A stretch of 64,000 bases of DNA from assembly GCF_010668395.1 (NCBI RefSeq), contig NZ_WUEY01000004.1, positions 496,001 through 560,000 on the forward strand, in the 5' to 3' direction. Position numbers and translations under genes: made by a program. The notes under the pieces are model-generated. The model was not told where the DNA came from and did no database searches. It saw only the letters and a list, made by a program, of their open reading frames with translations. The stretch comes from Martinezella lusitana (GTDB taxonomy: Bacteria > Pseudomonadota > Alphaproteobacteria > Rhizobiales > Rhizobiaceae). Positions 17,607 to 27,225 of this stretch are shown here, one piece after another; positions within the stretch are counted from its first letter, which is position 1; each line of letters opens with the position of its first letter.

Positions 17607-18533
17607 ATGATCGTTTCCTTCGACATCGGCGGCAGCGCCATCAAAGGCGGCATTGCCCGCTCCATGACGGATATCGTGCCGCTGGCGCGGCGCCCGACGC
17701 CGGGGCACGATTTTGCGCAATTCGTCGCAGTCCTGCGCGATGTCATCGCCGAAGCGGGCGAGAAGCCGGATTGCCTTTCCTTCTCCATTGCCGGCGTCGT
17801 CGATCCCGACACGCAGGCGCTCACCTGCGCCAACATCCCCTGCATTCACGGCCGGCGCCTTGCCGCCGACCTGGAAGCGGAACTCGGCTATCCCGTGCTG
17901 ATCGCCAACGATGCCGATTGCTTCGCCATGGCCGAAGCCATGTCCGGTGCGGGCCGTGGCCATCGCATCGTGTTCGGCGCCATTCTCGGCACCGGCGTCG
18001 GCGGCGGTCTCGTCGCGGATGGCCGGCTGGTCAACGCGGCCGGCGGCTTTGCCGGGGAATGGGGACACGGCCCCATCATCGCGTCCTTCGCCGGCAACCC
18101 GCCGGCCGCCATTCCCGCCTATGCCTGCGGCTGCGGCCAGAAAGGCTGTGTCGATACGGTCGGCGGAGCCCGCGGCATCGAACGCCTGCACAAGACGCTG
18201 CACGGAGCGGCACTCTCCAGCGAAGACATCATCGGCCGGTGGCTGAAGGGTGACGAGGACGCTGAACGCACGATCGACGTCATGGTCGATCTGGTCGCCT
18301 CGCCGCTGGCGCTGACGATCAACATAACAGGGGCGACGATCGTCCCGGTCGGCGGTGGCCTCTCCAACGTCGAGCCGCTCCTGGCGCGTCTGGACGAGGT
18401 CGTGCGCACCCGCACCCTGCGCAAGTTCGGCCGGCCGCTCGTCGTGCCGAGCCAATGCAAGCTGGAGCCGGGCCTCATCGGCGCCGCCCTGCTGGGCCTG
18501 CAACATGCCGGAGACCGCAGCCATGCTGCTTGA
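17607..18533 (+). CDS. ROK-family sugar kinase
   Basis: 308-residue ROK protein lacking a DNA-binding domain, hence an enzyme rather than a repressor. ATP motif SFDIGGSAIKGGI, catalytic aspartate in IANDADCFAMAEA, the GAILGTGVGGGLV phosphate loop, and the zinc motif GHGP...CACGCGQKGCVDTVGG (C-x-C-G-x2-G-C). Closest in type to N-acetylglucosamine/N-acetylmannosamine kinases, but the substrate is not proven. I chose ATG 17607 (MIVSFDIGG). Its end overlaps the cutC start by 11 bases, so the two are translated together. Confidence 0.88.
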   Translation: MIVSFDIGGSAIKGGIARSMTDIVPLARRPTPGHDFAQFVAVLRDVIAEAGEKPDCLSFSIAGVVDPDTQALTCANIPCIHGRRLAADLEAELGYPVLIANDADCFAMAEAMSGAGRGHRIVFGAILGTGVGGGLVADGRLVNAAGGFAGEWGHGPIIASFAGNPPAAIPAYACGCGQKGCVDTVGGARGIERLHKTLHGAALSSEDIIGRWLKGDEDAERTIDVMVDLVASPLALTINITGATIVPVGGGLSNVEPLLARLDEVVRTRTLRKFGRPLVVPSQCKLEPGLIGAALLGLQHAGDRSHAA

Positions 18534-19233
18534 GGTCTGCGTCGAGGATGTTGCCGGTCTCAAGGCTGCCGTCGCCGGCGGCGGCGACCGCATCGAGCTT
18601 TGCAGCGCGCTCCCGCTCGGCGGGCTGACGCCGAGCGCCGGGCTGATGGCCGCCGCGGCGAAGATGCCCGTTCCCGCCTATGCCATCATCCGTCCGCGCG
18701 CCGGCAGCTTCGCCTATTCCGCCGACGAGCTTGAGATCATGAAATCCGATATAGACGCGGCGCGCGACGCCGGATTGCCGGGCGTCGTCCTCGGCGCGTC
18801 ATTGCCGGACGGACGGCTGGATTTCGACATGCTTGCGGCTCTTGCCGCCCGTGCCGAAGGTCTCGGCAAGACGCTGCATCGCGCCTTCGATCTTGTGCCT
18901 GACATCGAGGAGGCCGTGGAAATGGCGATTTCCCTCGGTTTCGAGCGCATCCTGACATCGGGCGGCGCCAAAACCGCCGCGGAAGGCGTCGTCGTGCTCG
19001 AACAGGCAATCACCATCGCCGCCGGCCGCATCTCCATCATGCCCGGCTCCGGCGTGACGCTGGCGACGGCCGGCCAGCTATGGCCGCGCCTCCAGATCAG
19101 CGAAATACATGCCTCCTGCTCCGCAACCGTCGCCGAGACGGACGAGCGCGTCGTCGCCCTCGGTTTTTCCACCCCCTCTGCACGCCGCACGGATGCCGCG
19201 ACGGTCAAGGCGCTCAAGGCATATTTCGCCTGA
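18523..19233 (+). CDS. cutC: CutC family TIM-barrel protein
   Basis: 236-residue CutC. N-terminal LEVCVEDVAGLKAAVAGGGDRIELCSALPLGGLTPS is the family signature; IRPRAGSFAYS, LGKTLHRAFDLVPDIEEA and RILTSGGAKTAAEG follow in order. CutC was named for copper tolerance in E. coli, but copper binding is not established for most members and the fold is enzyme-like. Overlap with a sugar kinase gene suggests a role in carbohydrate metabolism here. Start is ATG 18523 (MLLEVCVED), or ATG 18505. Confidence 0.9.
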   Translation: MLLEVCVEDVAGLKAAVAGGGDRIELCSALPLGGLTPSAGLMAAAAKMPVPAYAIIRPRAGSFAYSADELEIMKSDIDAARDAGLPGVVLGASLPDGRLDFDMLAALAARAEGLGKTLHRAFDLVPDIEEAVEMAISLGFERILTSGGAKTAAEGVVVLEQAITIAAGRISIMPGSGVTLATAGQLWPRLQISEIHASCSATVAETDERVVALGFSTPSARRTDAATVKALKAYFA

Positions 19234-19417
19234 GATGGGTTGCCCGGAAACGAGCCACGGAGATCGCGACGGGCTTTGGGCAAGATCATGAATCGACAAA
19301 GAAACTTTAGGATGCTCAATCGTTCATAAACGCATATGCTGTAGCCATGGATTGGCTGCGCAACATACAGTTATTGCAGCAGGGCAAGTTTCCTCGGGAG
19401 CAGCTGTGATCTGAACC

Positions 19418-20314
19418 ATGTCGGTGGCGCCACCTCGCAAGAAAAGCATGGCTGTCTTCTGGATTGCGGCCGTTGTCATCGGCTCGATCATCCTGGCAAC
19501 GGCACTTCTGGCCAACAACATGCGCAATCTCAGGGCGCTGGATGGCCGCTATCATCTCAATCTGTTTCCCCAGCCGGAACAGCAGCCGGCCCCTGTGCAG
19601 CCGAAACCTGCCCAGGCGCAGCAACCGGCACCTGCCGCTGCGGCAAACACGCCAGCCGAACAGGCGCCAATGACAGCAGCCGGAGCGCCGAGGCACGACC
19701 GCATAAAGCCGACGGGTGACGCCGCCACCCGACAATCGCCCGCAAAGAGATCCCACCTGCTGGACGCGCCGGTCGACGCTTTGCTGAGCGCTTTCGTGCG
19801 CAGCTGGCGGATATCAGGCCCGGTGCTCTGCGCCGATCTCGAAAAATTCGGCCTGTCCGTGGGGGAATGGCAGCAAAGCGAGCTGGGCGCCGGCACGTCG
19901 GAATGCAGCTACGCCCTCCAGAAAGGCGCCCCTGGCAACGCCAACGCGGCATCCTTCTTCATCATCGCCCGCGGCAAGCCGTCCGGCGAACTCGAGACTG
20001 TTCGCATTAAAGTGATCATGCCCGACAATGACGATGGAAAGGCCATCGCCGGAACCTTCGTCGATACCGTCGTCTTTCTGCTGAACGAAACGCATTGGCT
20101 GGACTTCCAGGCCTCGTTGGATGCGATCGGCGCATTGCAGGACGTGACCCTGCAGGCTTTCGGCGCAAAGCTCGCTTTTTTCAAGGAGTTCCAGAGCAAC
20201 AACAGCTTCAACCTGCAGCTGGAATTGCGCAGAACGGCGCCCGAACAGATCCGCACGGCCATCGTCTTCGACAAGGCGCGCTGGACATTGCCCTCCCCCT
20301 CTTCCACCAACTAG
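19418..20314 (+). CDS. Membrane-anchored protein of unknown function
   Basis: 298 residues, not recognised with certainty; it may belong to a Rhizobiales-restricted DUF6030-like family. A short positively charged N-terminus (PPRKKS) precedes one transmembrane helix (MAVFWIAAVVIGSIILATALLA, about 11-32). A linker rich in Pro, Gln and Ala (roughly 50-90) follows, then a C-terminal domain from about 118 that contains two cysteines (GPVLCADLEKFG and TSECSYAL), which could form a periplasmic disulfide. Topology implies the C-terminal domain is periplasmic. It stands alone between cutC and an MFS gene. Confidence 0.7.
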   Translation: MSVAPPRKKSMAVFWIAAVVIGSIILATALLANNMRNLRALDGRYHLNLFPQPEQQPAPVQPKPAQAQQPAPAAAANTPAEQAPMTAAGAPRHDRIKPTGDAATRQSPAKRSHLLDAPVDALLSAFVRSWRISGPVLCADLEKFGLSVGEWQQSELGAGTSECSYALQKGAPGNANAASFFIIARGKPSGELETVRIKVIMPDNDDGKAIAGTFVDTVVFLLNETHWLDFQASLDAIGALQDVTLQAFGAKLAFFKEFQSNNSFNLQLELRRTAPEQIRTAIVFDKARWTLPSPSSTN

Positions 20315-20524
20315 GCCATGTGCTTCACTTGGGCGTCTGCGCGGCCCGGTTTTTGTTGCGCTGCGCCATGGATGGTGCTCATATAGGCGACGATTCCGAA
20401 GGTCGGCGGATCACCGGCCGGCAGCACCATGTTTCCCGAGAGCACGAGGCGGTTTCCGAAGGGATTCATGCAAATCGTTCAATACGCCCGCCCCCAGCCA
20501 GGCGTTGGAAAGCTATGACATCTA

Positions 20525-21976
20525 ATGGATTCGACAAACCCCAATCCGCAGGGTCAGACGTTCGCGGTCGAACGTAACCCGAGCCTGCGCTATATCATTC
20601 CCGCCGTGGTCGCCGTGGCCTTCCTGATGGAACAGCTCGATTCGACTATCCTCATTACCGCCGTCCCCGATATTGCCAGAAGCCTCGGAACGACTCCGGT
20701 GCGCATGAACCTCGCGGTGACGACCTATATCCTGACGCTCGCCATGTTCATCCCAGTGAGCGGCTGGTTTGCAGATCGCTTCGGCGCGCGCCGCATCTTC
20801 ACCCTCTCCCTCTTCATCTTCACGATCGGCTCGATCCTGTGCGGCCTGGCGACCAGCCTGCCCATGCTGATCGCGATGCGCGCGTTGCAGGGCTTCGGCG
20901 GCGCGATGATGACGCCGGTCGGGCGCCTTATCCTCATCCGCAGCTTCCCGCGCAGCCAGCTCGTGACCGCGATGACCTACATGACCCTGCCCGCCGTCAT
21001 CGGCCCGGTGATCGGGCCGGTGCTCGGCGGCTTCCTGACAACCTATCTTTCCTGGCGCTGGATCTTCTGGGTGAACCTGCCCTTCGGCCTGATCGGCATG
21101 GCCATGGCGCTGCGCTATGTCGAGGATATCGAGCGCGACGCGACGATCAGGTTCGATTTTCCCGGCTTCGTCATGGTCGGCCTCGGCTGCGTGCTGCTGC
21201 AATACGGGATCGAGAATGTCGGCCGGCCGACAATCCCGATCTGGGCGATTTTCCTCGTTCTTGCCGCCGCCGGCCTGCTGCTGGTCGGCTTCATCCGCTA
21301 TGCGAGGACGGCGGAATCTCCGGCCGTGGACCTCACCCTGTTCAAGCTGCGCACGTTCCGCATCGGCACGCTGGCCGGCGGCATCTGTCGCGTCGGGCTG
21401 AACGGCGTGCCCTTCCTGCTGCCGCTGATGCTGCAGGTCGGCTTCGGACTGAGCCCGATCGTCTCGGGCACGCTGACCTTCGTCAGCGCCCTCAGCGCGC
21501 TCGCCGTGCGGCCGGTGTCGGTAAAACTGCTGAAGCTATACGGATTCGACCGCATCCTGACCTGGAGCGCCGTTTTCGGGGCCGCCGTCGTTGCCGGCTT
21601 CGCCCTGATCACGCCCGACACGCCGCACTGGTTCATCATCGTCTACGTTTTCATCTTCGGGCTGGCGCGTGCGGCGCAGTTCATGACCTCCAACACCCTG
21701 TCATATTCCGATACGCCGGCCGCCCAGCTCAGTCGCGCGACCAGTCTCGGGGGCGTGCTGCAGCAATTGAGCGTCAGCTTCGGCGTTTCCGTCGCCGCCA
21801 TGCTGCTCGGCGTTGTCACGCTGGATGGGTCATCGCTGACGCCGGAGAAATTCCACACGGCGTTCCTGCTGATGTCGGTGATCCCGCTGCTCGGCATACC
21901 CGCCTTCCTCAAGCTGCAGCCGGAGGACGGCGCGCAGGTGAGCGGGCACCAGCGCCGGCCCCAAAGATCGTCGTAG
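20525..21976 (+). CDS. MFS multidrug exporter, DHA2 (EmrB/QacA) type
   Basis: 483-residue proton-driven exporter with about 14 hydrophobic segments. TM1 carries the drug:H+ antiporter acid (AFLMEQLDSTILITAVPDIARSL), the loop 2-3 motif A is GWFADRFGARRIF, and motif C is AVIGPVIGPVLGGFLTTYLSWRWIFWVNLPFG. These features define the DHA2 subfamily. No membrane-fusion partner or regulator is adjacent, so it probably exports directly across the inner membrane. The substrate is unknown. Confidence 0.88.
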   Translation: MDSTNPNPQGQTFAVERNPSLRYIIPAVVAVAFLMEQLDSTILITAVPDIARSLGTTPVRMNLAVTTYILTLAMFIPVSGWFADRFGARRIFTLSLFIFTIGSILCGLATSLPMLIAMRALQGFGGAMMTPVGRLILIRSFPRSQLVTAMTYMTLPAVIGPVIGPVLGGFLTTYLSWRWIFWVNLPFGLIGMAMALRYVEDIERDATIRFDFPGFVMVGLGCVLLQYGIENVGRPTIPIWAIFLVLAAAGLLLVGFIRYARTAESPAVDLTLFKLRTFRIGTLAGGICRVGLNGVPFLLPLMLQVGFGLSPIVSGTLTFVSALSALAVRPVSVKLLKLYGFDRILTWSAVFGAAVVAGFALITPDTPHWFIIVYVFIFGLARAAQFMTSNTLSYSDTPAAQLSRATSLGGVLQQLSVSFGVSVAAMLLGVVTLDGSSLTPEKFHTAFLLMSVIPLLGIPAFLKLQPEDGAQVSGHQRRPQRSS

Positions 21977-21989
21977 GTGATCGGGTCTT

Positions 21990-23540
21990 TTAAGCGGCGA
22001 GCGCCGAGGCGCGGGGATGAACGAGATGCTCGCGAAGCACCGTGCCGGAGCGATCGGCTTCCTGCATCAGCACGTCGTAGCTCCAGAGATCGGCCAGGTG
22101 CTGCAACACGCGCTTGGCATCCATATCGTCCAGCAGCGCGCCGTTCAGCACGGTATGCCTGACCAGAAGCCGCCTGTCGCCGGCAAGGTCGACATCGACG
22201 ATCTCGATATGCGGATCGATCCAGCCGACATCGTATTGCCGCGACAGTTCCCGCCGGATGCGCAGATAGCCGCGCTCGTCGTGAATGGCCGCAACCCTTA
22301 GTCCCTCTTCCTCTTCGGGATCGTCCGTCAGCCGGAACATGCGCATCTTGCGCATCAGATGCGGGCTCAGGAACTGCGCGACGAAACTCTCGTCGCGATA
22401 ATTCGCCCAGAGATCGCGCAGCACCGCCATGGCGTCTCCGGTGCCGGCGATCTCCGGGAACCACTGACGGTCCTCCTCCTTCGGCCTCGTCACGATGCGC
22501 TCGATATCCTGCATCATGGCAAAGCCGATCGCATAGGGGTTGAGGCCCGAATAGCGGGGATCGTTGAAGGTCGGCTGGAAGACCACGTTGGTATGCGATT
22601 TCAGGAACTCCAGAAAATCGCCGTCGCCGATGCCGCCGAGTTCGTGCAGCCGCGTCATGATGCGGTAATGCACGTAGGTCGCCGTACCCTCGTTCATCAC
22701 CTTGGTCTGGCTCTGCGGGTAGAAATACTGCGCGACATGCCGCACGATGCGGATGATCTCGCGCTGCCAGGGCTTCAGGCGCGGCGCCATCTTTTCCAGG
22801 AAATAGAGGATGTTCTCCTGCGGCAGGCCGGCCAGCGAACGCCGCCGCTCCAGATCGAGGTCGAGGGTCTTCTTGCCATGTCCGGTGGGAACGGTGCGCC
22901 AAAGATCGTTGAAGATCTTCTCGTCATATTCGCGCCGCTCGCGCTCACGCTTCTCCTCGTCGCGCAGATCCGGCGTCTTCTTGCCGGCATAGCGGTGGAC
23001 GCCGTGCGACATCAGTGCATGCGCGGCATCCAGCGTGCGCTCGACGGCGGCATGGCCGTAGCGTTCCTCGCAGCGCGCGACATAGCTCTTGGCGAAATTG
23101 AGATAGTCGAGAATGCCTTCGGCATCGGTCCAGAGCTTGAAGAGATAGTTGTTCTTGAAAAAGTGGTTGTGACCGAAGGCTGCATGCGCGATCACAAGCG
23201 CCTGCATCGTCGCCGTATTCTCCTCCATCAGGTAGGAGATGCAGGGCGAGCTGTTGATAACGATCTCATAGGCAAGGCCGCGCAGGCCCTTGCGATAGAA
23301 CGCCTCGTGATGAGCGAAGTGCTTGCCGAAGGACCAGTGCCTGTAGAACAGCGGCATGCCGATCGAGGAATAGACGTCGAGCATCTGCTCGGCGGTAATG
23401 ATCTCGATCTGATTGGGATAGACGTTGAGACCGAGCTCGTTGATGGCGATCTTCTCGCAGGCATTGTGGATCCGCTGGATGGTGGCGAAATCCCAGTCCG
23501 CACCCTCGAAAAGCCGTTCCATCGATGCCTTCGCCATCAT
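21990..23540 (-). CDS. SpoVR-family protein (YcgB-like)
   Basis: 516 residues, matching E. coli YcgB (about 510). The family signature regions are present: N-terminal WDFATIQRIHNACEKIAINELGLNVYPNQIEIITAEQMLDVYSS, and the histidine-rich YRHWSFGKHFAHHEAFYRKGLRGLAYEIVINS. Biochemical function is unknown. In Bacillus SpoVR affects cortex formation. In Gram-negatives the gene travels with yeaG and yeaH and responds to starvation. Its start overlaps the yeaH-like stop by four bases, so all three form one operon in the order prkA, yeaH, spoVR. Confidence 0.93.
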   Translation of the reverse strand: MMAKASMERLFEGADWDFATIQRIHNACEKIAINELGLNVYPNQIEIITAEQMLDVYSSIGMPLFYRHWSFGKHFAHHEAFYRKGLRGLAYEIVINSSPCISYLMEENTATMQALVIAHAAFGHNHFFKNNYLFKLWTDAEGILDYLNFAKSYVARCEERYGHAAVERTLDAAHALMSHGVHRYAGKKTPDLRDEEKRERERREYDEKIFNDLWRTVPTGHGKKTLDLDLERRRSLAGLPQENILYFLEKMAPRLKPWQREIIRIVRHVAQYFYPQSQTKVMNEGTATYVHYRIMTRLHELGGIGDGDFLEFLKSHTNVVFQPTFNDPRYSGLNPYAIGFAMMQDIERIVTRPKEEDRQWFPEIAGTGDAMAVLRDLWANYRDESFVAQFLSPHLMRKMRMFRLTDDPEEEEGLRVAAIHDERGYLRIRRELSRQYDVGWIDPHIEIVDVDLAGDRRLLVRHTVLNGALLDDMDAKRVLQHLADLWSYDVLMQEADRSGTVLREHLVHPRASALAA

Positions 23541-24808
23541 CCGCTCCTTGTTTCCGCCGTCCGGCGCTGGAAGAGATCGTGAAAGACCGGATAGATCTGG
23601 CTGCGATCGCTGACACGCCGCATGGAAAGCACCGGCCAGGCCGCCTGGATCCGCTCGTAGAGCGACCAGATCGCCGAGCCTGACGAGATCGCGACGCTGC
23701 GCGATTCACCCACCTCGAGATAGGCGAAATATTGGCAGATCGGCAGGATATCGCTCGTCATGAGCGCTGCCGTCGTCGCATTGTCGGAATAGGCATTGTC
23801 GCCATCCGAAGCCTGTGCCGCATAGATGTTCCAGTCCGAGGCCGGGAAGCGATCGTGCACGATGCGCCGCATCGCCTCCAGCGCGCTCGAAACCTGCGTG
23901 CCGCCGGTCGCCGGGCTGCGGAAGAAGGTCTCCTCGTCCACCTCCTCGGCCACGTCGGTATGCCGGATGAAGACGATCTCGACACGGCGGTACTGCCGGG
24001 TCAGGAAGATGTAGAGCAGCATGTAGAAGCGCTTGGCGAGATCCTTCATGTGCTCGGTCATCGAGCCGGATACGTCCATGAGGCAGAACATGACGGCTTG
24101 CGCCACCGGTTTCGGCTCGTTCTCGAAACGCCGGTAGCGGATGTCGATCGGATCGATATAGGGGATGCGCCGGACCTTCGATTCCAGCATCTTGATCTCG
24201 GCTTCGAGCTGCGCGCGGCGCTTTTCGTCCGTGCACTGTTCCGCCTCTTCGATGAGCTTCTCGACCGTTTCCGGCTTCGGCCGATGCAGCGCCACGCGAC
24301 GCATCATCGCCAGCCGCATGGTGCGGTTGATGGCAAGGTTGGCGGGCGATCCCGTCACCGAATAGCCTGAGCGTACCGGGTTGATCTGATCGGCCGATAT
24401 CAGCCGCCGCTTGGCAAGGTCAGGCAGTTCGAGATCGTCGAGAAACAGATCGAGGAACTCGTCCCGCGTCAGGATGAAGCGGAAGGCATCCTCGCCGGTG
24501 CCGTCGCCGCCGGCTCGCGGCTTCCCGCCGCCGCTTTCAGGCCGCGGCAGGATGTCGCCTTCGATGAAGTCCTTGTTACCGGGAAGAATATGCTCCTTCA
24601 GGCCCTCCGGGCCGCGATGGAACCGGGGTTCCTCGGTTCCATCCAGGGGAATGCTGATTTCGCCACCTTTCAGAATGTCCTGAATGTCGCGTTTCTGAGA
24701 GGATTCATAAACCGCTCTCTGCACCAGCGCTTTTGCTCTTCGCAAAAATCGTTGACGATTCTCCAGACTTTTGCCGCCTGGGTTCAGGCGTCTGTCAACA
24801 ATGTGCAT
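23537..24808 (-). CDS. YeaH/YhbH family protein (DUF444)
   Basis: 423 residues. An N-terminal basic segment (NPGGKSLENRQRFLRRAKALVQRAV) and a long charged region lead to a von Willebrand A-like domain with the metal-binding MIDAS motif in FCLMDVSGSMTEHMKDLAKRFYMLLYIFL. Members are thought to work with the PrkA/YeaG kinase in stress and nitrogen starvation responses; in E. coli YeaH interacts genetically with YeaG. It lies 18 bases after prkA and overlaps spoVR by four bases. Confidence 0.93.
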   Translation of the reverse strand: MHIVDRRLNPGGKSLENRQRFLRRAKALVQRAVYESSQKRDIQDILKGGEISIPLDGTEEPRFHRGPEGLKEHILPGNKDFIEGDILPRPESGGGKPRAGGDGTGEDAFRFILTRDEFLDLFLDDLELPDLAKRRLISADQINPVRSGYSVTGSPANLAINRTMRLAMMRRVALHRPKPETVEKLIEEAEQCTDEKRRAQLEAEIKMLESKVRRIPYIDPIDIRYRRFENEPKPVAQAVMFCLMDVSGSMTEHMKDLAKRFYMLLYIFLTRQYRRVEIVFIRHTDVAEEVDEETFFRSPATGGTQVSSALEAMRRIVHDRFPASDWNIYAAQASDGDNAYSDNATTAALMTSDILPICQYFAYLEVGESRSVAISSGSAIWSLYERIQAAWPVLSMRRVSDRSQIYPVFHDLFQRRTAETRSG

Positions 24809-24826
24809 TCCTTCTTCCTTGGTGGC

Positions 24827-26773
24827 TCATCCCGCCTGTTTCACACGCATGTACCATTCCACAAGCCGCCGAACCTGGCGCTCGGTATAGCTCCGCGCCA
24901 TCATGCGCTCGACGAATTCACCATGTTTCTTTTCCGATTCGCCATCCTTCTTGGATCCGAACGAGATGACGGGCAGCAGATCCTCGACCTGGGAGAACAT
25001 CCGCTTTTCGATGACTTCGCGGATCTTCTCGTAACTCGTCCAGGACGGGTTCTTGCCGCCGTGGCTCGCCCGCGCCCGCAGGCAGAACTTGACGATCTCG
25101 TTGCGGAAATCCTTCGGATTGGCGATACCGGCCGGCTTTTCGATCTTGGTGAGCTCCTGGTTCAGGAGTTCGCGGTCGAGAAGCTGGCCCGTGTCGGGAT
25201 CCTTGAAATCCACATCCTCGATCCAGGCGTCGGCATAGTCGACATAGCGATCGAAGAGGTTCTGGCCGTAATCCGAATAGGATTCCAGATAGGCCTTCTG
25301 GATTTCGTTGCCGATGAACTCCGCATAGCGCGGCGCGAGTTCGCTCTTGATGAATTCGATATAGAGCTTCTCGGTTTCAAGCGGCAGCTGTTCCCGGCGG
25401 ATCGCCTGCTCCAGCATGTACATCAGATGCACCGGATCGGCGCCGACCTCGGTCGTGTCGTAGTTGAAGGTCGCCGCCAGCACCTTGAAGGCAAAGCGGG
25501 TGGACGCGCCGTCCATGCCTTCGTCGACGCCGGCCGAATCGCGATATTCCTGCACGCTGCGCGCTCTCGGATCGGTCTCCTTCAGGCTCTCGCCGTCATA
25601 GACCCGAAGCTTGGAGAAAGCGGTGGAATTCTCGTGCTTGGAAAGTCGCGTCAGGACCGTGAAGCGGGCGAGCGTCTCCAGGGTCGACGGCGCGCAGGGC
25701 GCGTCGCTGAGCTCGGATTCCTCGATCAGCTTCTCGTAGATTTTCTGCTCCTCGGTGACCCGCAGGCAATAAGGCACTTTCACGACGCAGATGCGGTCGA
25801 TGAACGCCTCATTGTTCTTGTTGGCCTTGAAGGTCTGCCACTCCGACTCGTTGGAGTGCGCCAGAATGATGCCCGAGAAGGGTATCGCACCGATGTTCTC
25901 GGTACCGATGTAATTGCCCTCCTGCGTCGCCGTCAGCAGCGGGTGCAGCATCTTGATCGGCGCCTTGAACATCTCGACGAACTCGAGAATGCCCTGGTTG
26001 GCGCGGTTCAGCGCACCGGAGTAGCTGTAGGCATCGGGGTCGTTCTGCGCCAGGCTTTCGAGCTTGCGGATATCCACCTTGCCGACCAGCGAGGAAATAT
26101 CCTGGTTGTTCTCGTCACCCGGCTCCGTCTTGGCGACGGCAATCTGCCGTAGCCGCGAGGGCTGGATTCGAACGACCTTGAAGCGAGAAATATCGCCCTC
26201 GAATTCTTCGAGGCGCTTCAGGCACCACGGGCTCATGAGCCCGGTCAGCCGCCGGCGCGGAATGCCGTATCGCTCCTCGAGCATCGCCCCCGTGGTGACG
26301 GGATCGAACAGGCTCAACGGACTTTCGAAGACCGGGCTCAACTCGTTGCCGGCCTTGAGCACATAGACGGGATGCACCTCCATGAGCGATTTCAGCCGCT
26401 CGGCGAGCGAGGATTTGCCGCCGCCGACAGGCCCAAGCAGATAGAGGATCTGCTTGCGCTCTTCCAAACCCTGGGCTGCATGGCGGAAGAAGGCGACGAT
26501 GCGTTCGATCGTCTCTTCCATGCCGAAAAAGCCAGCGAAGGCCGGATAAGTCCGGATGGTCCGGTTCATGAAGATACGTCCAAGGCGGGTATCCTTGGCC
26601 GTGTCGATCAGCACCGGCTCGCCCATCGCTGCCAGCAACCGCTCTGCCGCACTCGCGTACATGAGCGGGTCATCCCGGCACCCTTCCAGGTATTCGGAGA
26701 ATGACATCTCGATTTCGCGCCGTGCTTCGAAAGAACGGGCGAACGTGTTGAATAGCACATCGTTGTTTAACAT
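24827..26773 (-). CDS. PrkA/YeaG serine protein kinase
   Basis: 648 residues. The N-terminal AAA+ domain has Walker A LLGPVGGGKSSLAERLKSL and downstream ILAHSNESEW (sensor-like). The C-terminal PrkA domain (IEDVDFKDPDTGQLLDRELLNQELTKIEKPAGI) is related to uridine/phosphoribulokinase folds. Homologues are Ser/Thr kinases (Bacillus PrkA, E. coli YeaG) or, in later reports, AAA+ proteases. First gene of the prkA-yeaH-spoVR operon. The upstream region (26774-26850) is AT-rich and probably holds its promoter, which is usually stationary-phase controlled. Confidence 0.93.
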   Translation of the reverse strand: MLNNDVLFNTFARSFEARREIEMSFSEYLEGCRDDPLMYASAAERLLAAMGEPVLIDTAKDTRLGRIFMNRTIRTYPAFAGFFGMEETIERIVAFFRHAAQGLEERKQILYLLGPVGGGKSSLAERLKSLMEVHPVYVLKAGNELSPVFESPLSLFDPVTTGAMLEERYGIPRRRLTGLMSPWCLKRLEEFEGDISRFKVVRIQPSRLRQIAVAKTEPGDENNQDISSLVGKVDIRKLESLAQNDPDAYSYSGALNRANQGILEFVEMFKAPIKMLHPLLTATQEGNYIGTENIGAIPFSGIILAHSNESEWQTFKANKNNEAFIDRICVVKVPYCLRVTEEQKIYEKLIEESELSDAPCAPSTLETLARFTVLTRLSKHENSTAFSKLRVYDGESLKETDPRARSVQEYRDSAGVDEGMDGASTRFAFKVLAATFNYDTTEVGADPVHLMYMLEQAIRREQLPLETEKLYIEFIKSELAPRYAEFIGNEIQKAYLESYSDYGQNLFDRYVDYADAWIEDVDFKDPDTGQLLDRELLNQELTKIEKPAGIANPKDFRNEIVKFCLRARASHGGKNPSWTSYEKIREVIEKRMFSQVEDLLPVISFGSKKDGESEKKHGEFVERMMARSYTERQVRRLVEWYMRVKQAG

Positions 26774-27225
26774 GGCGCCCCGTTAGCTTGCTATTGCAAA
26801 TAAACGCTGGACTTAACGAGATCACTTATCCCGCTATATCTAAGGTGCGGTATGACTCGCTTCGAATCAATAGGTGATCTGTCAATAATTCGTACGCTTG
26901 ATTCCGAATGTCATCAATATCTTGATGGGATCACGCACCGAATTAATGAAACGCAACCCTGGGATTGTTGTATAAAATATATACACGCAAAACGTAGCAT
27001 GCCGCTGACAAGAATGTTTTGCGGGCATCCACACGAAATACCCGGTCTCAACGAAGATTTTTTTGAAGCCAGCGTGAGCTTCATTGTCCACGCGATTGGG
27101 GAGAAAAGATGGTAGCCGGAAGCGAAAAGTAGTTCGCCCCGCGAACAATCGACGCAAGGTTGCAAGACTGCCGGCGGTAGTGATAATCAGATCATTGATT
27201 TAATCAGGTATCGACGGTCTTGAAA
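26774..27225. other. 452-base low-GC intergenic region
   Basis: Lies between the divergent prkA and ybjQ-like genes and is clearly poorer in GC than its surroundings. It must hold both promoters. A reading frame on the plus strand (26852-27115, 87 codons, weak AAGG six bases before the ATG) and one on the minus strand (26882-27157) overlap each other. Neither resembles a known family, and neither shows the GC3 bias of this genome. I see no RNA gene or hairpin strong enough to call. Confidence 0.4.

Noticed and set aside
19418..20314. Secreted polysaccharide enzyme
   Set aside because: Although anchored and proline-rich, no catalytic motif is visible; left as unknown.
26852..27157. Overlapping frames on both strands (87 and 91 codons) ahead of the YbjQ gene
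   Set aside because: They overlap each other, match no family I know, lack the genome's GC3 bias and have weak or no ribosome sites; listed only as part of the intergenic entry.
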